Position numbers and translations under genes: made by a program. From Subdoligranulum sp. CAG:314 (GTDB taxonomy: Bacteria > Bacillota > Clostridia > Christensenellales > CAG-314), in NCBI GenBank assembly GCA_000437915.1, contig FR900989.1:1-28739 (forward strand): DNA of 28,739 bases, in the 5' to 3' direction. Below, one piece after another: positions 9,530-17,079 of this stretch (positions are counted from its first letter, which is position 1; each line of letters opens with the position of its first letter). Under the pieces are notes generated by a model. The model was given only the letters and a program-made list of their open reading frames with translations. It was not told where the DNA came from and ran no database searches.

Positions 9530-10954
9530 TTATTTGTTCAGTTCGTACAGCTTGACGGAGTTGAAAATATCCTTTTCCTTTGCTTCTTCGCCGTATCTGT
9601 CCACGTCCTGCACGTTTTTGGGACCGTGCGTCAGACACAGCGGACCGTTGAGACAGCCGCCCACGCAAGCCATGCCCTCATAGAAATTTCCGTCGCCTCT
9701 GCCGAATTTTTGTTTGGTAAGCCCGATTTTGCACTGTTCCAGACCGTCCATTTTTACGGGTCTTACTCCCTCTATGCCCATTGCCTTGGCAACGTCCGCC
9801 ATGCCCTGCGCAATGCCGCCGCTTTTTGCGAAAATTCTGCCGTAAAAGCTTGCGTTGTCCAGCGCGGTCTCGCCGAGCACGGTTACGTTTATGTCGCGCG
9901 CGTCAAGAAAAGCCTGCAATTCCTCGAAAGAAATCACGCAGTCTATCCAATCCTTCGCCTTGTCCAGCTTGTATTCGCCTTTTTTGCTGACGCACGGTCC
10001 GATAAAGACGGTTTTCGCGGTGGAGTCAACCTTTTTTATCAGCTTGGCAGTCTCCACCATCGGGGACACGGAGTGACTGATGAGGTTAACCATATCGGGG
10101 AAATATTTTTCGATATATTTTACAAAAGAAGGACAGCAGGAGGTCGTCATCAATCCTTTTTCCTTCCATTCGTTCGCCTCGTGGTAGAGCGTTATGTCCG
10201 CGCCGAGCGCCGCCTCCACCACCTGATGGAAGCCAAGCTCGTGTATACCCGTGACGACCTGCTCGATTTTGGCATACTTGAACTGACTCACTATGCTCGG
10301 CGCAATGATTGCGTAAACCTTGTAATTTTTGTTGCCGTCGGACTTTTTGAGTATATCGATGGCGTCAAGGACATAGGATTTGTCCATGATTGCGCCAAAC
10401 GGGCACTGATAGACGCACGCGCCGCACGACACGCATTTGTCGTTGTCAATCACCGCCTTTTTGTCGGCATCCATGGAAATGGCGTTGACCTTGCAGCTGC
10501 GCATACACGGGCGATGCTGATGTATGAGCGCGTTGTAAGGACACACCTGAGTGCACTTTCCGCACTCTATGCACTTTTCCTTGTCGATGACCGCGCGATG
10601 ATTGACGATGGTAATCGCGCCCTTGGGACACTCGTCCGCGCAGCGGTGGAACAAACAGCCTCTGCAAGCGTCGGTGACGAGAATGCCGCTTACGGGGCAC
10701 TCGTCGCACGCCTCGCGTATGACCTCCACCACGTTGGGGTTGTCCCTGTCGCCGCCCATCGCCAGCTTGACGCGCTCTCCGAGTATGGCGCGCTCCTTGT
10801 AAATACAGCAGCGCAGCTCCGGCTTGGGGCCGGGCGCAAGCTTTTTGGGTATGTCAAGCGCGGCGCTCTGCAAATTCCCCTCGTAAGCGCTCCTGATTAC
10901 CTCTTTTAAGGTCTTGTATTTTATTTCCTGTACGTTGGTGTCGAAAATTCTCAT
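9530..10954 (-). CDS. [FeFe]-hydrogenase, group B-like, with N-terminal ferredoxin clusters
   Basis: 474 residues from the ATG at 10954. I chose this over the in-frame GTG at 10963 because AGGCGGTG lies at the right distance before it and overlaps that GTG. Residues about 95-190 are rich in Cys, with two classical CxxCxxCxxxCP ferredoxin motifs (C128-C138 and C174-C184) and extra Cys upstream. The H-cluster domain follows with its three signatures: TTSCCPS (270-276), GPCVSKKGE (319-327) and GMACVGGCLNG (427-437). The L1 and L3 variants (TSCCPS, MACVGGCLNG) differ from bidirectional group A enzymes (TSCCPxW, MACxGGCxxGGG) and resemble the poorly characterised group B. It would catalyse H2 oxidation or proton reduction in the cytoplasm. 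It is last in the Rex-headed operon, 21 bases after the phosphatase gene. No maturase (hydE/F/G) is in the window. Confidence 0.88.
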   Translation of the reverse strand: MRIFDTNVQEIKYKTLKEVIRSAYEGNLQSAALDIPKKLAPGPKPELRCCIYKERAILGERVKLAMGGDRDNPNVVEVIREACDECPVSGILVTDACRGCLFHRCADECPKGAITIVNHRAVIDKEKCIECGKCTQVCPYNALIHQHRPCMRSCKVNAISMDADKKAVIDNDKCVSCGACVYQCPFGAIMDKSYVLDAIDILKKSDGNKNYKVYAIIAPSIVSQFKYAKIEQVVTGIHELGFHQVVEAALGADITLYHEANEWKEKGLMTTSCCPSFVKYIEKYFPDMVNLISHSVSPMVETAKLIKKVDSTAKTVFIGPCVSKKGEYKLDKAKDWIDCVISFEELQAFLDARDINVTVLGETALDNASFYGRIFAKSGGIAQGMADVAKAMGIEGVRPVKMDGLEQCKIGLTKQKFGRGDGNFYEGMACVGGCLNGPLCLTHGPKNVQDVDRYGEEAKEKDIFNSVKLYELNK

Positions 10955-11452
10955 AATAATCACCGCCTGACGATTTCAGTTGTATTTGACCGAAACGGTC
11001 TTTCCCATTTTTTCCAGATTTTTTGTAAGAGACTCCACAAGCTTCAACTTCATTGTTATGTCAATCGGCAGCTCCTGATGCGCCGCGTTCACACCCTGCC
11101 CCACGAAAAAGTTGACGTGGGTGGCTTTTTCAAAAAGCATATCCGCAAGCAGCGACGCGCCGTCGCGCTTTGCAAAGAACTTGGGATGCAAATCCTTTTC
11201 CGACAGATACTCCTGCGACAGAGTGAGCAGCCGCCGCATGGTGAGCACGCCCTCCGTCGTTAAGTCTATGCCGTCTATGTAACCTATTGGCGGCACGTCC
11301 TTGTCGGGAAACTCGAACGCCGTTCTGACCTCGGTTTTGAGACAGCGCGCCACAATCTGAGAGCTTGTTCCGCCGCAGACAACCTTCTTTGTGTCGCCGC
11401 TCATAAATTCGTTGACGACCGCCTCGTCCATATCCTTGTTTACCGGCGGGGG

Positions 11453-11516
11453 TATCATGAGGTTGACCTTCTGCTCCCTGCGGTCCTATCATGAGGTTGA
11501 CCTTCTGCTCCCTGCG
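11453..11516. repeat. Near-tandem 30-bp exact duplication, 34-bp period, inside the phosphatase gene
   Basis: The 30 bases at 11453-11482 (beginning TATCATGAGGTTGACC) recur exactly at 11487-11516, separated by 4 bases. The 34-base offset is not a multiple of three and shifts the phosphatase frame. Deleting one period restores ...KVNLMI followed by PPVNKDMDEAVV. Confidence 0.95.
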
Positions 11517-12085
11517 CAGCTTGACGGCAGCCACCGTGGTGTCGTCTCCCGGTTTGTCCATGTAAAGGTCGTTGCAGGCGTTGGCAAGCAGCCACGCCAT
11601 ACACCGTGCGGACATATCCGGCTTCAAGGCGTTGTCGAGATAAGCCTTGATTTCCTTTCTCTCCCAGCCGAAATTGAGAAGCATGCCTATGCCAGCGTGG
11701 ATTGTGCCGTCGCTCATGACCAAAACGGCGTCGTTTTCTTTAAGTTTAAGCGCCGACTTGTAAACCTTTTTTCCCAACACGTTCAACTCTTCTCTTTCGA
11801 GGTCGCCGCACTTTCCGTCCCGCACGAAAATCGCCTGGGGATTGTCGAACTCCACCAGATACCCCTCGCCGTTGCGGTTTAAGTGAATCACGCTGAACGT
11901 GGCGTAAGCAACTCCTCTTACCTTGCACACGGGAAGCGACTGAATAATGGTTTCTATACATTCGTCGAGAGGAATGTCCTCCGCGACCATAGTGCAGAGA
12001 ATTTTGGAGGTAAGCGTAGCCAATATGTTGGCTTTGACGCCGCTGCCCATGCCGTCGGCAAGCACCAGCGTCGTGAAGTCGGCGG

Positions 12086-12133
12086 TGACAACGCTTTCCC
12101 CCTTCCGTGTAGTCGCCGTTGACAACGCTTTCC
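12086..12133. repeat. Second 34-bp-period duplication inside the phosphatase gene
   Basis: TGACAACGCTTTCC occurs at 12086-12099 and again at 12120-12133, an offset of 34 bases. The flanks beyond the 14 exact bases are similar but not identical. The extra 34 bases cause the first frame break; without them the protein reads GDKVESVVTADFTTLVLADG, as expected for the family. Confidence 0.9.
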
Positions 12134-12208
12134 ACCTTGTCCCCGCACAGCTCCTCTCCCTTTTTGTTGAGAGAGGTGTAACCGCTTTCGAGGTAAAACG
12201 CCATTGCG

Positions 12209-13909
12209 TCAGTCCTCCTTTTCGTCCTGTGACAAAGTCTTTTTCAGCTTGAGAAGCGCAACCTTGGTTTCCGCAGTTGTCTCTCCGAGCAGCGAAGCTA
12301 TTTCCTGCGCCACGCGCATCTGCTTTTTGATAACGTCGTCGGTGGTTTGCAGCGTTTCCAGCTTTACCGAGTTGAGTTTGCTGTCGTAATTGACCCTTTC
12401 GGTTATGTCTTTCATAATGGCGAACATAACCTTATGCTTGGGCAAAAGCACAATGTGCATTTCGGCGTATTTGCCCGTTTTGTCGACCTTGACCTTTTTG
12501 CGCACCAGGTTTTTGTTCTCGCTTATCGCGAGGATAAAGTCCGTGGGATTGAAGTAATCCACGAGATTGTTGCCCTTGCAGCTGTCGTCGATTCCCCACA
12601 GCTCCATGCCCTTGCGGTTTATATCCTGAATTTTCAGGTCGTAATCTATGACCACGATTCCGTTGGGGCTGTTCATGATAACCTCGTTGGACATACTCTC
12701 CGCGCGCTCCCTGACGTAGGGCAGACACATTTCCACGTCCGCAAAGCCGTTGGCAACCGCCCACGCCTTCTGCCTGCAAGTGTCGTATCCGCACGCGCCG
12801 CAGTCCAGCTCGTCCTCCGGTCTGAATTTGCCCGTTTTGGCAAGAATGGCTTTGATTTCGCGCTCGGGCACAAACAGATTGGCATTGTTCAGGGCGTAAT
12901 GGTTGCAGCTTAAATCGATTCCTTCAGAGTCCGGTTTAAGCTCGCCGTCCCCCTTGTGCGCGTAATTTCTGACCGCTATGTTCGCCCTCACCGCGCCGCC
13001 CGCGCGTTTAACCGCGCAGGGACCGTTTATACAGGCGTGGTCGCAGGCGTTAAGCTCCAAAAACACGTTGTACAGGTCGTCCACGCTTTCGAGAGCCTGC
13101 ATTACGTTTGTGACTCCGCTCACCGCTATGTATTCGTAGTCGCTCCTCGCGTCCTTGAAGGATTTTATTATGCCGCGGCTGATGGGATAATTCCTCGCGG
13201 AAAGCTCTCCCTCCGCGCCGCGTTCTTCATTTTTGAGTTCCGCTTGGATTTTTTTAAGGTCTATGCCCTCGCTCTTGAAAAACATTTCAAGCTCTTCAAA
13301 GGTGAGCACGTTTTCGATAAGAACGCTCTCGCGCGCCTCGCGCTTTTTGGCTATGCAGGGTCCCACAAACAAAACCACCGCGTCCTTGTCGCGTTTCTTT
13401 ATCATTTTGGCATGCGCGACCATGGGCGTGTCTACGGGAGCAAGGAAAGGCAACGCTTTGGGATAATAAATTTCTATCAGCCTGTTTACCGCGGGACACG
13501 CCGACGAAATGAGGTTGCGGTATTTTCCGCTATTCAAAAGCTCCTCGTACTTTTCCGTGACGGCAGCCGCGCCCAGCGCCGTTTCCTCCGCGTCGAAAAA
13601 GCCGAGTCTTTTGAGCGCGGTTCTCATCACCTCGAAATCCTCTATTCCGAAGCTTGAAACAAAGGACGGCGCGACGGAAACATACACCCTTTTATTTTTT
13701 TTGAGCAGACGCTTGACCTCCTCCAGCTCGCCGTGCACGTACTTGGCGTTCTGATGGCAGACAAAGGTGCACTTTCCGCACAGGATGCAAAGCTCCTCCA
13801 TGATGACCGCCTTTTGGTCCACCACCTTAATCGCCTTTACGGGGCACTCGCGCAGACAGCGGTAGCAGTTTTTGCAGCTGCTCGGCTTAAATTCGAGATA
13901 CTGTCCCAT
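12209..13909 (-). CDS. Sensory [FeFe]-hydrogenase homologue (group C-like, HydS type) with PAS domain
   Basis: 566 residues. Two N-terminal [4Fe-4S] ferredoxin motifs (C12-C22 and C41-C51) precede a hydrogenase-like H-cluster domain with ISSACPAV (134-141), VGPCIAKK (182-189) and the C289/C293 motif in ELNACDHACINGPC. A further four-Cys [4Fe-4S] site follows (C370, C373, C378, C395). A PAS domain spans about 405-515, with a helical, probably coiled-coil tail (515-560). Group C hydrogenases of this layout are thought to sense H2 or redox state and signal to a partner. Here the partner is the SpoIIE phosphatase four bases downstream, not a fused kinase. The start ATG has a strong GGAGGTGA site. 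It lies 17 bases after the [2Fe-2S] gene in the Rex-headed operon. Signalling rather than bulk H2 turnover is inferred from the PAS domain, the missing GGG in L3 and the neighbour. Confidence 0.87.
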   Translation of the reverse strand: MGQYLEFKPSSCKNCYRCLRECPVKAIKVVDQKAVIMEELCILCGKCTFVCHQNAKYVHGELEEVKRLLKKNKRVYVSVAPSFVSSFGIEDFEVMRTALKRLGFFDAEETALGAAAVTEKYEELLNSGKYRNLISSACPAVNRLIEIYYPKALPFLAPVDTPMVAHAKMIKKRDKDAVVLFVGPCIAKKREARESVLIENVLTFEELEMFFKSEGIDLKKIQAELKNEERGAEGELSARNYPISRGIIKSFKDARSDYEYIAVSGVTNVMQALESVDDLYNVFLELNACDHACINGPCAVKRAGGAVRANIAVRNYAHKGDGELKPDSEGIDLSCNHYALNNANLFVPEREIKAILAKTGKFRPEDELDCGACGYDTCRQKAWAVANGFADVEMCLPYVRERAESMSNEVIMNSPNGIVVIDYDLKIQDINRKGMELWGIDDSCKGNNLVDYFNPTDFILAISENKNLVRKKVKVDKTGKYAEMHIVLLPKHKVMFAIMKDITERVNYDSKLNSVKLETLQTTDDVIKKQMRVAQEIASLLGETTAETKVALLKLKKTLSQDEKED

Positions 13910-13926
13910 AATTTTTCACCTCCGCG

Positions 13927-14175
13927 TTATTTTTCCAGCTTGGGAAATACGTCGCGCAAAAACACCTCTTCCACGTTTTCCGGTCTCAGATTGCTCAGCA
14001 GCTCGCCGTCGCAGGTAGCGGAAACGCCGTTCTGACAATTGCCCAGACAAAAGCTCGCCATAAGCTCCACTTTGTCCGCGACGCCGTACCTGTCGATAAC
14101 CTCTTTGAGCTTTTCAATCACGTCATAAGAGCCTTTCAAATGGCAGGAGCTGCCCACACACACCTTAATCGTCAT
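13927..14175 (-). CDS. Thioredoxin-like [2Fe-2S] ferredoxin (NuoE/HymA C-terminal type)
   Basis: 82 residues. The cluster ligands fit the thioredoxin-like [2Fe-2S] family: C6-x4-C11 (CVGSSC) and C43-x3-C47 (CLGNC). Small proteins of this type donate electrons to, or form complexes with, NADH-linked and sensory [FeFe] hydrogenases. It overlaps the end of rex by 11 bases, which suggests translational coupling, and its ATG has AAGGAG upstream. It lies directly before the sensory hydrogenase gene, so an electron link between the NAD(H) pool and that protein is a reasonable inference, though not shown by sequence. Confidence 0.88.
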   Translation of the reverse strand: MTIKVCVGSSCHLKGSYDVIEKLKEVIDRYGVADKVELMASFCLGNCQNGVSATCDGELLSNLRPENVEEVFLRDVFPKLEK

Positions 14176-14833
14176 TTTTGTTTTCTCCTTGTTCTTCTGA
14201 TAATTTTTTCGACAGCTGATTGCTTAAAACCAGAAAGCTTGTCGCTAAATCCTCGTATTTGATTGCCACGTAATCGGGCACGTCCAAATGCACGGGCGCA
14301 AAATCCCATATTCCCCTGACGCCTGCCCCCACAAGCAAATCGCAGACCTCCTGCGCGCAGATTCGGGGAACGGTTATTATACCCATTTTTATGTTCATGC
14401 GCCTCACTATATGCGCAAGCTCGCTCATGGGGAAAATCTGCTTGCCGTTGATTGTTTTTCCGACAAGCTCCGGATTGACGTCGAAGGCCGCCACTATTTC
14501 AAGCGCGTACTTGGAAAAGCCGTTGTACGACAAAAGAGTTTTTCCCAAAAGCCCCGCCCCCACGAGCACTGCCTCCTTCGTGTTGTTGTAGCCGAGAAAA
14601 TTCTCCATGTCGGAAATAAGCTCGCTTACCTTGAAGCCGAGCTTGGGTCTGCCGTCGGCTACGCTCACCTGAGAAAGGTCCTTCCGCACCTGAATGGGGT
14701 TGAGATTAAGCCCCTCCGCAATCGTGGTGGAGGAAATGTAATCCTCTCCGCCGAGATTGGAGGTTTTGAGAAAACGAAGGTATCCCGGCAGTCTTATTAA
14801 TGTGGCTTTGGAAATAGATTTCGATTGCTCCAT
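14165..14833 (-). CDS. rex: Redox-sensing transcriptional repressor Rex
   Basis: 222 residues, the usual Rex length. An N-terminal winged helix (about 8-75, including the conserved RLPGYLRFL and QVRKDLSQ segments) is followed by a Rossmann NAD(H)-binding domain with VGAGLLG at 91-97. A C-terminal helix that swaps across the dimer ends the protein. Rex represses fermentation and hydrogen genes when NADH/NAD+ is low and leaves DNA when NADH binds. It is the first gene of the hydrogenase operon. A consensus promoter (14871-14899) and a perfect palindrome (14847-14868) lie just upstream, indicating self-regulation and control of the downstream hydrogenase genes. The sequence before the ATG (GGACGGG) is a weak ribosome binding site, so the exact start is a little less certain than the identity. 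Confidence 0.95.
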   Translation of the reverse strand: MEQSKSISKATLIRLPGYLRFLKTSNLGGEDYISSTTIAEGLNLNPIQVRKDLSQVSVADGRPKLGFKVSELISDMENFLGYNNTKEAVLVGAGLLGKTLLSYNGFSKYALEIVAAFDVNPELVGKTINGKQIFPMSELAHIVRRMNIKMGIITVPRICAQEVCDLLVGAGVRGIWDFAPVHLDVPDYVAIKYEDLATSFLVLSNQLSKKLSEEQGENKNDD

Positions 14834-14846
14834 TGTCCCGTCCGTT

Positions 14847-14868
14847 TATCGATAAATTTTTATCGATA
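14847..14868. promoter_or_regulatory. Candidate Rex operator (perfect palindrome overlapping transcription start)
   Basis: Two perfect 10-base half-sites, TATCGATAAA and its reverse complement, face each other across TT. The central 18 bases (14849-14866) have the form TCGATAA-N4-TTATCGA, which fits the Rex-box layout TTGTTAA-N4-TTAACAA at five of seven positions per half. It lies 2 bases downstream of the -10 box of the rex promoter, where a bound repressor would block initiation. That Rex itself binds is inferred from position and symmetry. Confidence 0.7.
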
Positions 14869-14870
14869 TA

Positions 14871-14899
14871 ATTATAAGCCCTGCCGCACGCTTTGTCAA
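14871..14899 (-). promoter_or_regulatory. Consensus sigma-A promoter of the rex-hydrogenase operon
   Basis: On the minus strand a perfect TTGACA (14894-14899), a 17-base spacer and a perfect TATAAT (14871-14876) lie 37 bases before the rex ATG. A promoter this strong suits tight control by the adjoining palindrome. Confidence 0.9.
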
Positions 14900-14981
14900 T
14901 ACAAAACGAACCAAAAAATTAACAATTTTTGACAATGCGTTTTGAGACGGTTTGCCGACTCCGCAAACTGACTTGCAACAC

Positions 14982-15007
14982 AAAAGCGCGTCCCGTCCAG
15001 GACGCGC
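14982..15007 (-). terminator. Terminator of the YitT operon
   Basis: The 8-bp stem GCGCGTCC / GGACGCGC (14986-15007) is followed on the minus strand by TTTTGTGTT. It starts 3 bases after the stop of the gene at 15011-15988 and separates this pair from the rex promoter. Confidence 0.8.
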
Positions 15008-15010
15008 AAA

Positions 15011-15988
15011 TCAGGAGTTTTTGGACATTTTGTCGTCGATATCTATCTGTATATCCTCTTCAAGCTCTGTTTCCGTATTTTTGAACCCCTTGCCCACTAC
15101 TTCTCTTACCGTAAACACGGTTGCAAAGGAGTTTTCGTCCGTTTCCTTGATTATGTGCTTTGCGCGGTTCAACTGCCGCTTGTAGATGACGCACATAACC
15201 ATTGTTTTTTCCTCGTGCGAATACGCGCCCTCCACCCGTATGTTGGTTACGCCTCTTCCGAGCTTGGTTTTGAGCGCCTCAGACACTTCGACGGGCTTGG
15301 AGGTGACGATATTTAGCCCCATTGCCGAGGAATAACCTTTGTAAATCATTTCCTGCACGATTTCGCTTGCGATTTGCGTGGCTATCGAATACACGAACAC
15401 CGAAAAGCCGTCAAAGCCTTCGCCTTTGATGAAAAACTGCGAAACAAGAGCGGCAACCAGAATGGTAGCCAGGTCTATGTAAAGAATGACGCGCATGGAG
15501 TTGGTTCCGCGCTTGTGTCTTTGGAGCAAAAGCGCAACTATGTCCGAGCCGCCCGTCGACGCCTGAATAGACAGCATCATGGGCAGACTCAGTCCGCACA
15601 GCACGCCGCCGATAAGAGCGAAAAGCACCTTGTCCTCTCCCGCGCCGACAGTGCCCACCAGGGACGCAACGTCGAACAGTCCGAGAAGCTCCATCATTCC
15701 CCCCATAAGCAACAGGCATATGCCTGTTTTCAGCGCGAATTTCTTGCCCGTTTTGAAATAGCTGATGATTACAAGCGGGATGTTAATCACCACGAGAAAC
15801 GCCCCCATGAGGTCGGGCAGCGTATCCTTGAAAAGCCAGGACAGCGTGGACGCAACGCCCACTGCTCCGCCGAGAGTTATCGCGTTTGGCAGCAGAAAAA
15901 GCTGTATACCCACCGCGCGGAACAGCGCGGCAAGAAAAACGGTAGACGCCAGCTTGAATATTTTTTTGAAGCTCTTTTTTTCTTTCAT
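15011..15988 (-). CDS. YitT-family membrane protein with C-terminal DUF2179 domain (second of pair)
   Basis: 325 residues. About five to six hydrophobic segments lie between residues 10 and 210, with the family's glycine-rich turns (ALIGGVLCGLSLPMMLS and the conserved STGGSDIVALLL at about 145-155). A soluble cytoplasmic C-terminal domain of the DUF2179 type follows at about 225-300. YitT proteins are common in Bacillota, and their transported substrate, if any, is not established. The ATG is one base after the stop of the upstream paralogue, so the two are almost certainly translated from one mRNA. A short acidic tail after residue 305 is variable. Confidence 0.85.
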   Translation of the reverse strand: MKEKKSFKKIFKLASTVFLAALFRAVGIQLFLLPNAITLGGAVGVASTLSWLFKDTLPDLMGAFLVVINIPLVIISYFKTGKKFALKTGICLLLMGGMMELLGLFDVASLVGTVGAGEDKVLFALIGGVLCGLSLPMMLSIQASTGGSDIVALLLQRHKRGTNSMRVILYIDLATILVAALVSQFFIKGEGFDGFSVFVYSIATQIASEIVQEMIYKGYSSAMGLNIVTSKPVEVSEALKTKLGRGVTNIRVEGAYSHEEKTMVMCVIYKRQLNRAKHIIKETDENSFATVFTVREVVGKGFKNTETELEEDIQIDIDDKMSKNS

Positions 15989-15989
15989 A

Positions 15990-16871
15990 TTATTTGTATC
16001 TCTTATTGAAATCGGGCTTGTTCAACACCGTGTTTATCGAAGTGCAAAATGCGAAACACTCCTCGTCCACCTTGCGCAAAATTCGCTTGAACACCTGATT
16101 CTGTCGGTACTGTATGACGACGATAACAACCTTTCTGTCGGTAGGCTCGCCGTATTCGGTCACTACCTCTATATTCGTGGCGCCTCTCTTGAAAACCTTG
16201 AAAAGTTCCGCGTCAAGCTCCTGCGATTTTTTGGTTATCACCGTGTATTTCAGCACGGGGTCTATCCCGTTCATAAAAATTTTGACGCAGAAGGAGGTCA
16301 CGTATGACATCAGCAGCGAGTAAAGCACCTGCATCAATTCTCTTTGCAGCGCAAACGCGAGCGCGTAAACTCCCAGATTGAAGATAAGCAGAACCTTGCC
16401 CATTTCCACGTGGGGATTTTTGACGCTGACCAGTCCGGTTACGATTTCGCTGCCTCCGTTGCTGCCGCCGGCAAAGTAAGCAACCGTTATGGCCGCAGCC
16501 GAAAGCGCTCCCCCCATTACCACGCCGATAATCCTGCTGTCCGAAAACTGAAAGAAATTTATTTTTTCAAAGAGCAGCGTCACCGACGAATAAACCACGC
16601 AGGCGAAAACCGTCCTGACTGAATAGGACTTTTTGAGTTTGAACAGCGCGGCAATCAGCAGCGGCGCGTTCAGCGCTATGCTGCCTATGCTCACGGGTAT
16701 GTTAAAGGTATAATACAGGATGTTGCTCAGTCCGCCTATTCCCCCCGCCACAACGGAACAGGGCAGCACGAAGACATAGATTCCCAGCGCCATAAGCGTC
16801 CCCGCAAGTGTCAGCATGGCATATATCTTTATATATTCTGCAAAAGAATTTTTTTTGTTTAACGTCGTCAT
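15990..16871 (-). CDS. YitT-family membrane protein with C-terminal DUF2179 domain (first of pair)
   Basis: 293 residues, paralogous to the next gene. About five to six membrane segments lie between residues 12 and 200, including the conserved VAGGIGGLSNIL and GGSNGGSEIVTGL motifs. A DUF2179-type soluble domain follows at about 215-285. The tandem, near-overlapping arrangement suggests a heteromeric complex or two specificities of the same function, which is inference. Transcription would start from the promoter at 16906-16934. No strong Shine-Dalgarno site is visible before the ATG at 16871. Confidence 0.85.
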   Translation of the reverse strand: MTTLNKKNSFAEYIKIYAMLTLAGTLMALGIYVFVLPCSVVAGGIGGLSNILYYTFNIPVSIGSIALNAPLLIAALFKLKKSYSVRTVFACVVYSSVTLLFEKINFFQFSDSRIIGVVMGGALSAAAITVAYFAGGSNGGSEIVTGLVSVKNPHVEMGKVLLIFNLGVYALAFALQRELMQVLYSLLMSYVTSFCVKIFMNGIDPVLKYTVITKKSQELDAELFKVFKRGATNIEVVTEYGEPTDRKVVIVVIQYRQNQVFKRILRKVDEECFAFCTSINTVLNKPDFNKRYK

Positions 16872-16905
16872 ATTGGCTTGAAACCGATTTTCTTACAATC
16901 ATTTA

Positions 16906-16934
16906 TTTATATCAGCAATTGCGAAAAATGTCAA
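16906..16934 (-). promoter_or_regulatory. Sigma-A promoter of the YitT pair
   Basis: On the minus strand TTGACA (16929-16934), a 17-base spacer and TATAAA (16906-16911) lie 35 bases before the ATG at 16871. Confidence 0.75.
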
Positions 16935-17035
16935 ACGGAAACGGGCAGATTTTCTCCGTTCTTCAAAGCTCGACCTCCCTTGTCTGTCGCCTTGTCCTAC
17001 GGGAGCGTCTGTGTTCCGACGTAGATTTCAACCGC

Positions 17036-17070
17036 AAAAAAAGCGCTGCGGCGCTTTATGCGCCGCAGCG
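17036..17070 (-). terminator. Strong terminator of the membrane-protein gene
   Basis: An 11-bp GC-rich stem (CGCTGCGGCGC with GCGCCGCAGCG, 5-base loop) is followed on the minus strand by seven T (17036-17042 as A on plus). It lies 9 bases after the stop at 17080. Confidence 0.9.
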
Positions 17071-17079
17071 TCGGTTCGC

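Larger units (their letters stand above)
10976..12204 (-). pseudogene. SpoIIE/PP2C-family serine phosphatase, frame broken twice
   Basis: The ATG at 12204 has AAGGAGG upstream and overlaps the end of the preceding gene's ribosome-binding region. The coding potential is a SpoIIE-type phosphatase. It starts MAFYLESGYTSLNKKGEELCG, then has a metal-binding LADGMGSG, a later MSDGTIHAG and a DDTTVAAV motif, and ends MGKTVSVKYN at 10976. It cannot be read in one frame. After ...GDKVESVV (about 12120) the frame shifts, and after ...KVNLMI (about 11485) it shifts again. Each break coincides with an extra 34 bases that partly repeat the adjacent sequence; removing them restores a continuous family-like protein of about 386 residues. 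Phosphatases of this type accompany PAS-containing sensory hydrogenases, so its expected job is the output of H2 or redox sensing. It is either a real pseudogene or an assembly artefact. Confidence 0.8.

Noticed and set aside
9258..9668. A 136-codon minus-strand open frame overlapping the hydrogenase 3' end
   Set aside because: It crosses the operon terminator and the next promoter, and lies out of frame within the hydrogenase.
9626..10909. A 427-codon plus-strand open frame over the hydrogenase gene
   Set aside because: The minus strand carries complete hydrogenase signatures with a good start site; the plus frame has none and no start signal.
11130..12125. Taking the middle open frame of the phosphatase as an intact gene
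   Set aside because: It lacks the family N-terminus, and its last about 110 residues are out of frame relative to conserved phosphatase sequence.
11453..12133. Programmed ribosomal frameshifting in the phosphatase
   Set aside because: No slippery heptamer with downstream structure is seen; each break is explained by 34 extra bases of duplicated DNA instead.
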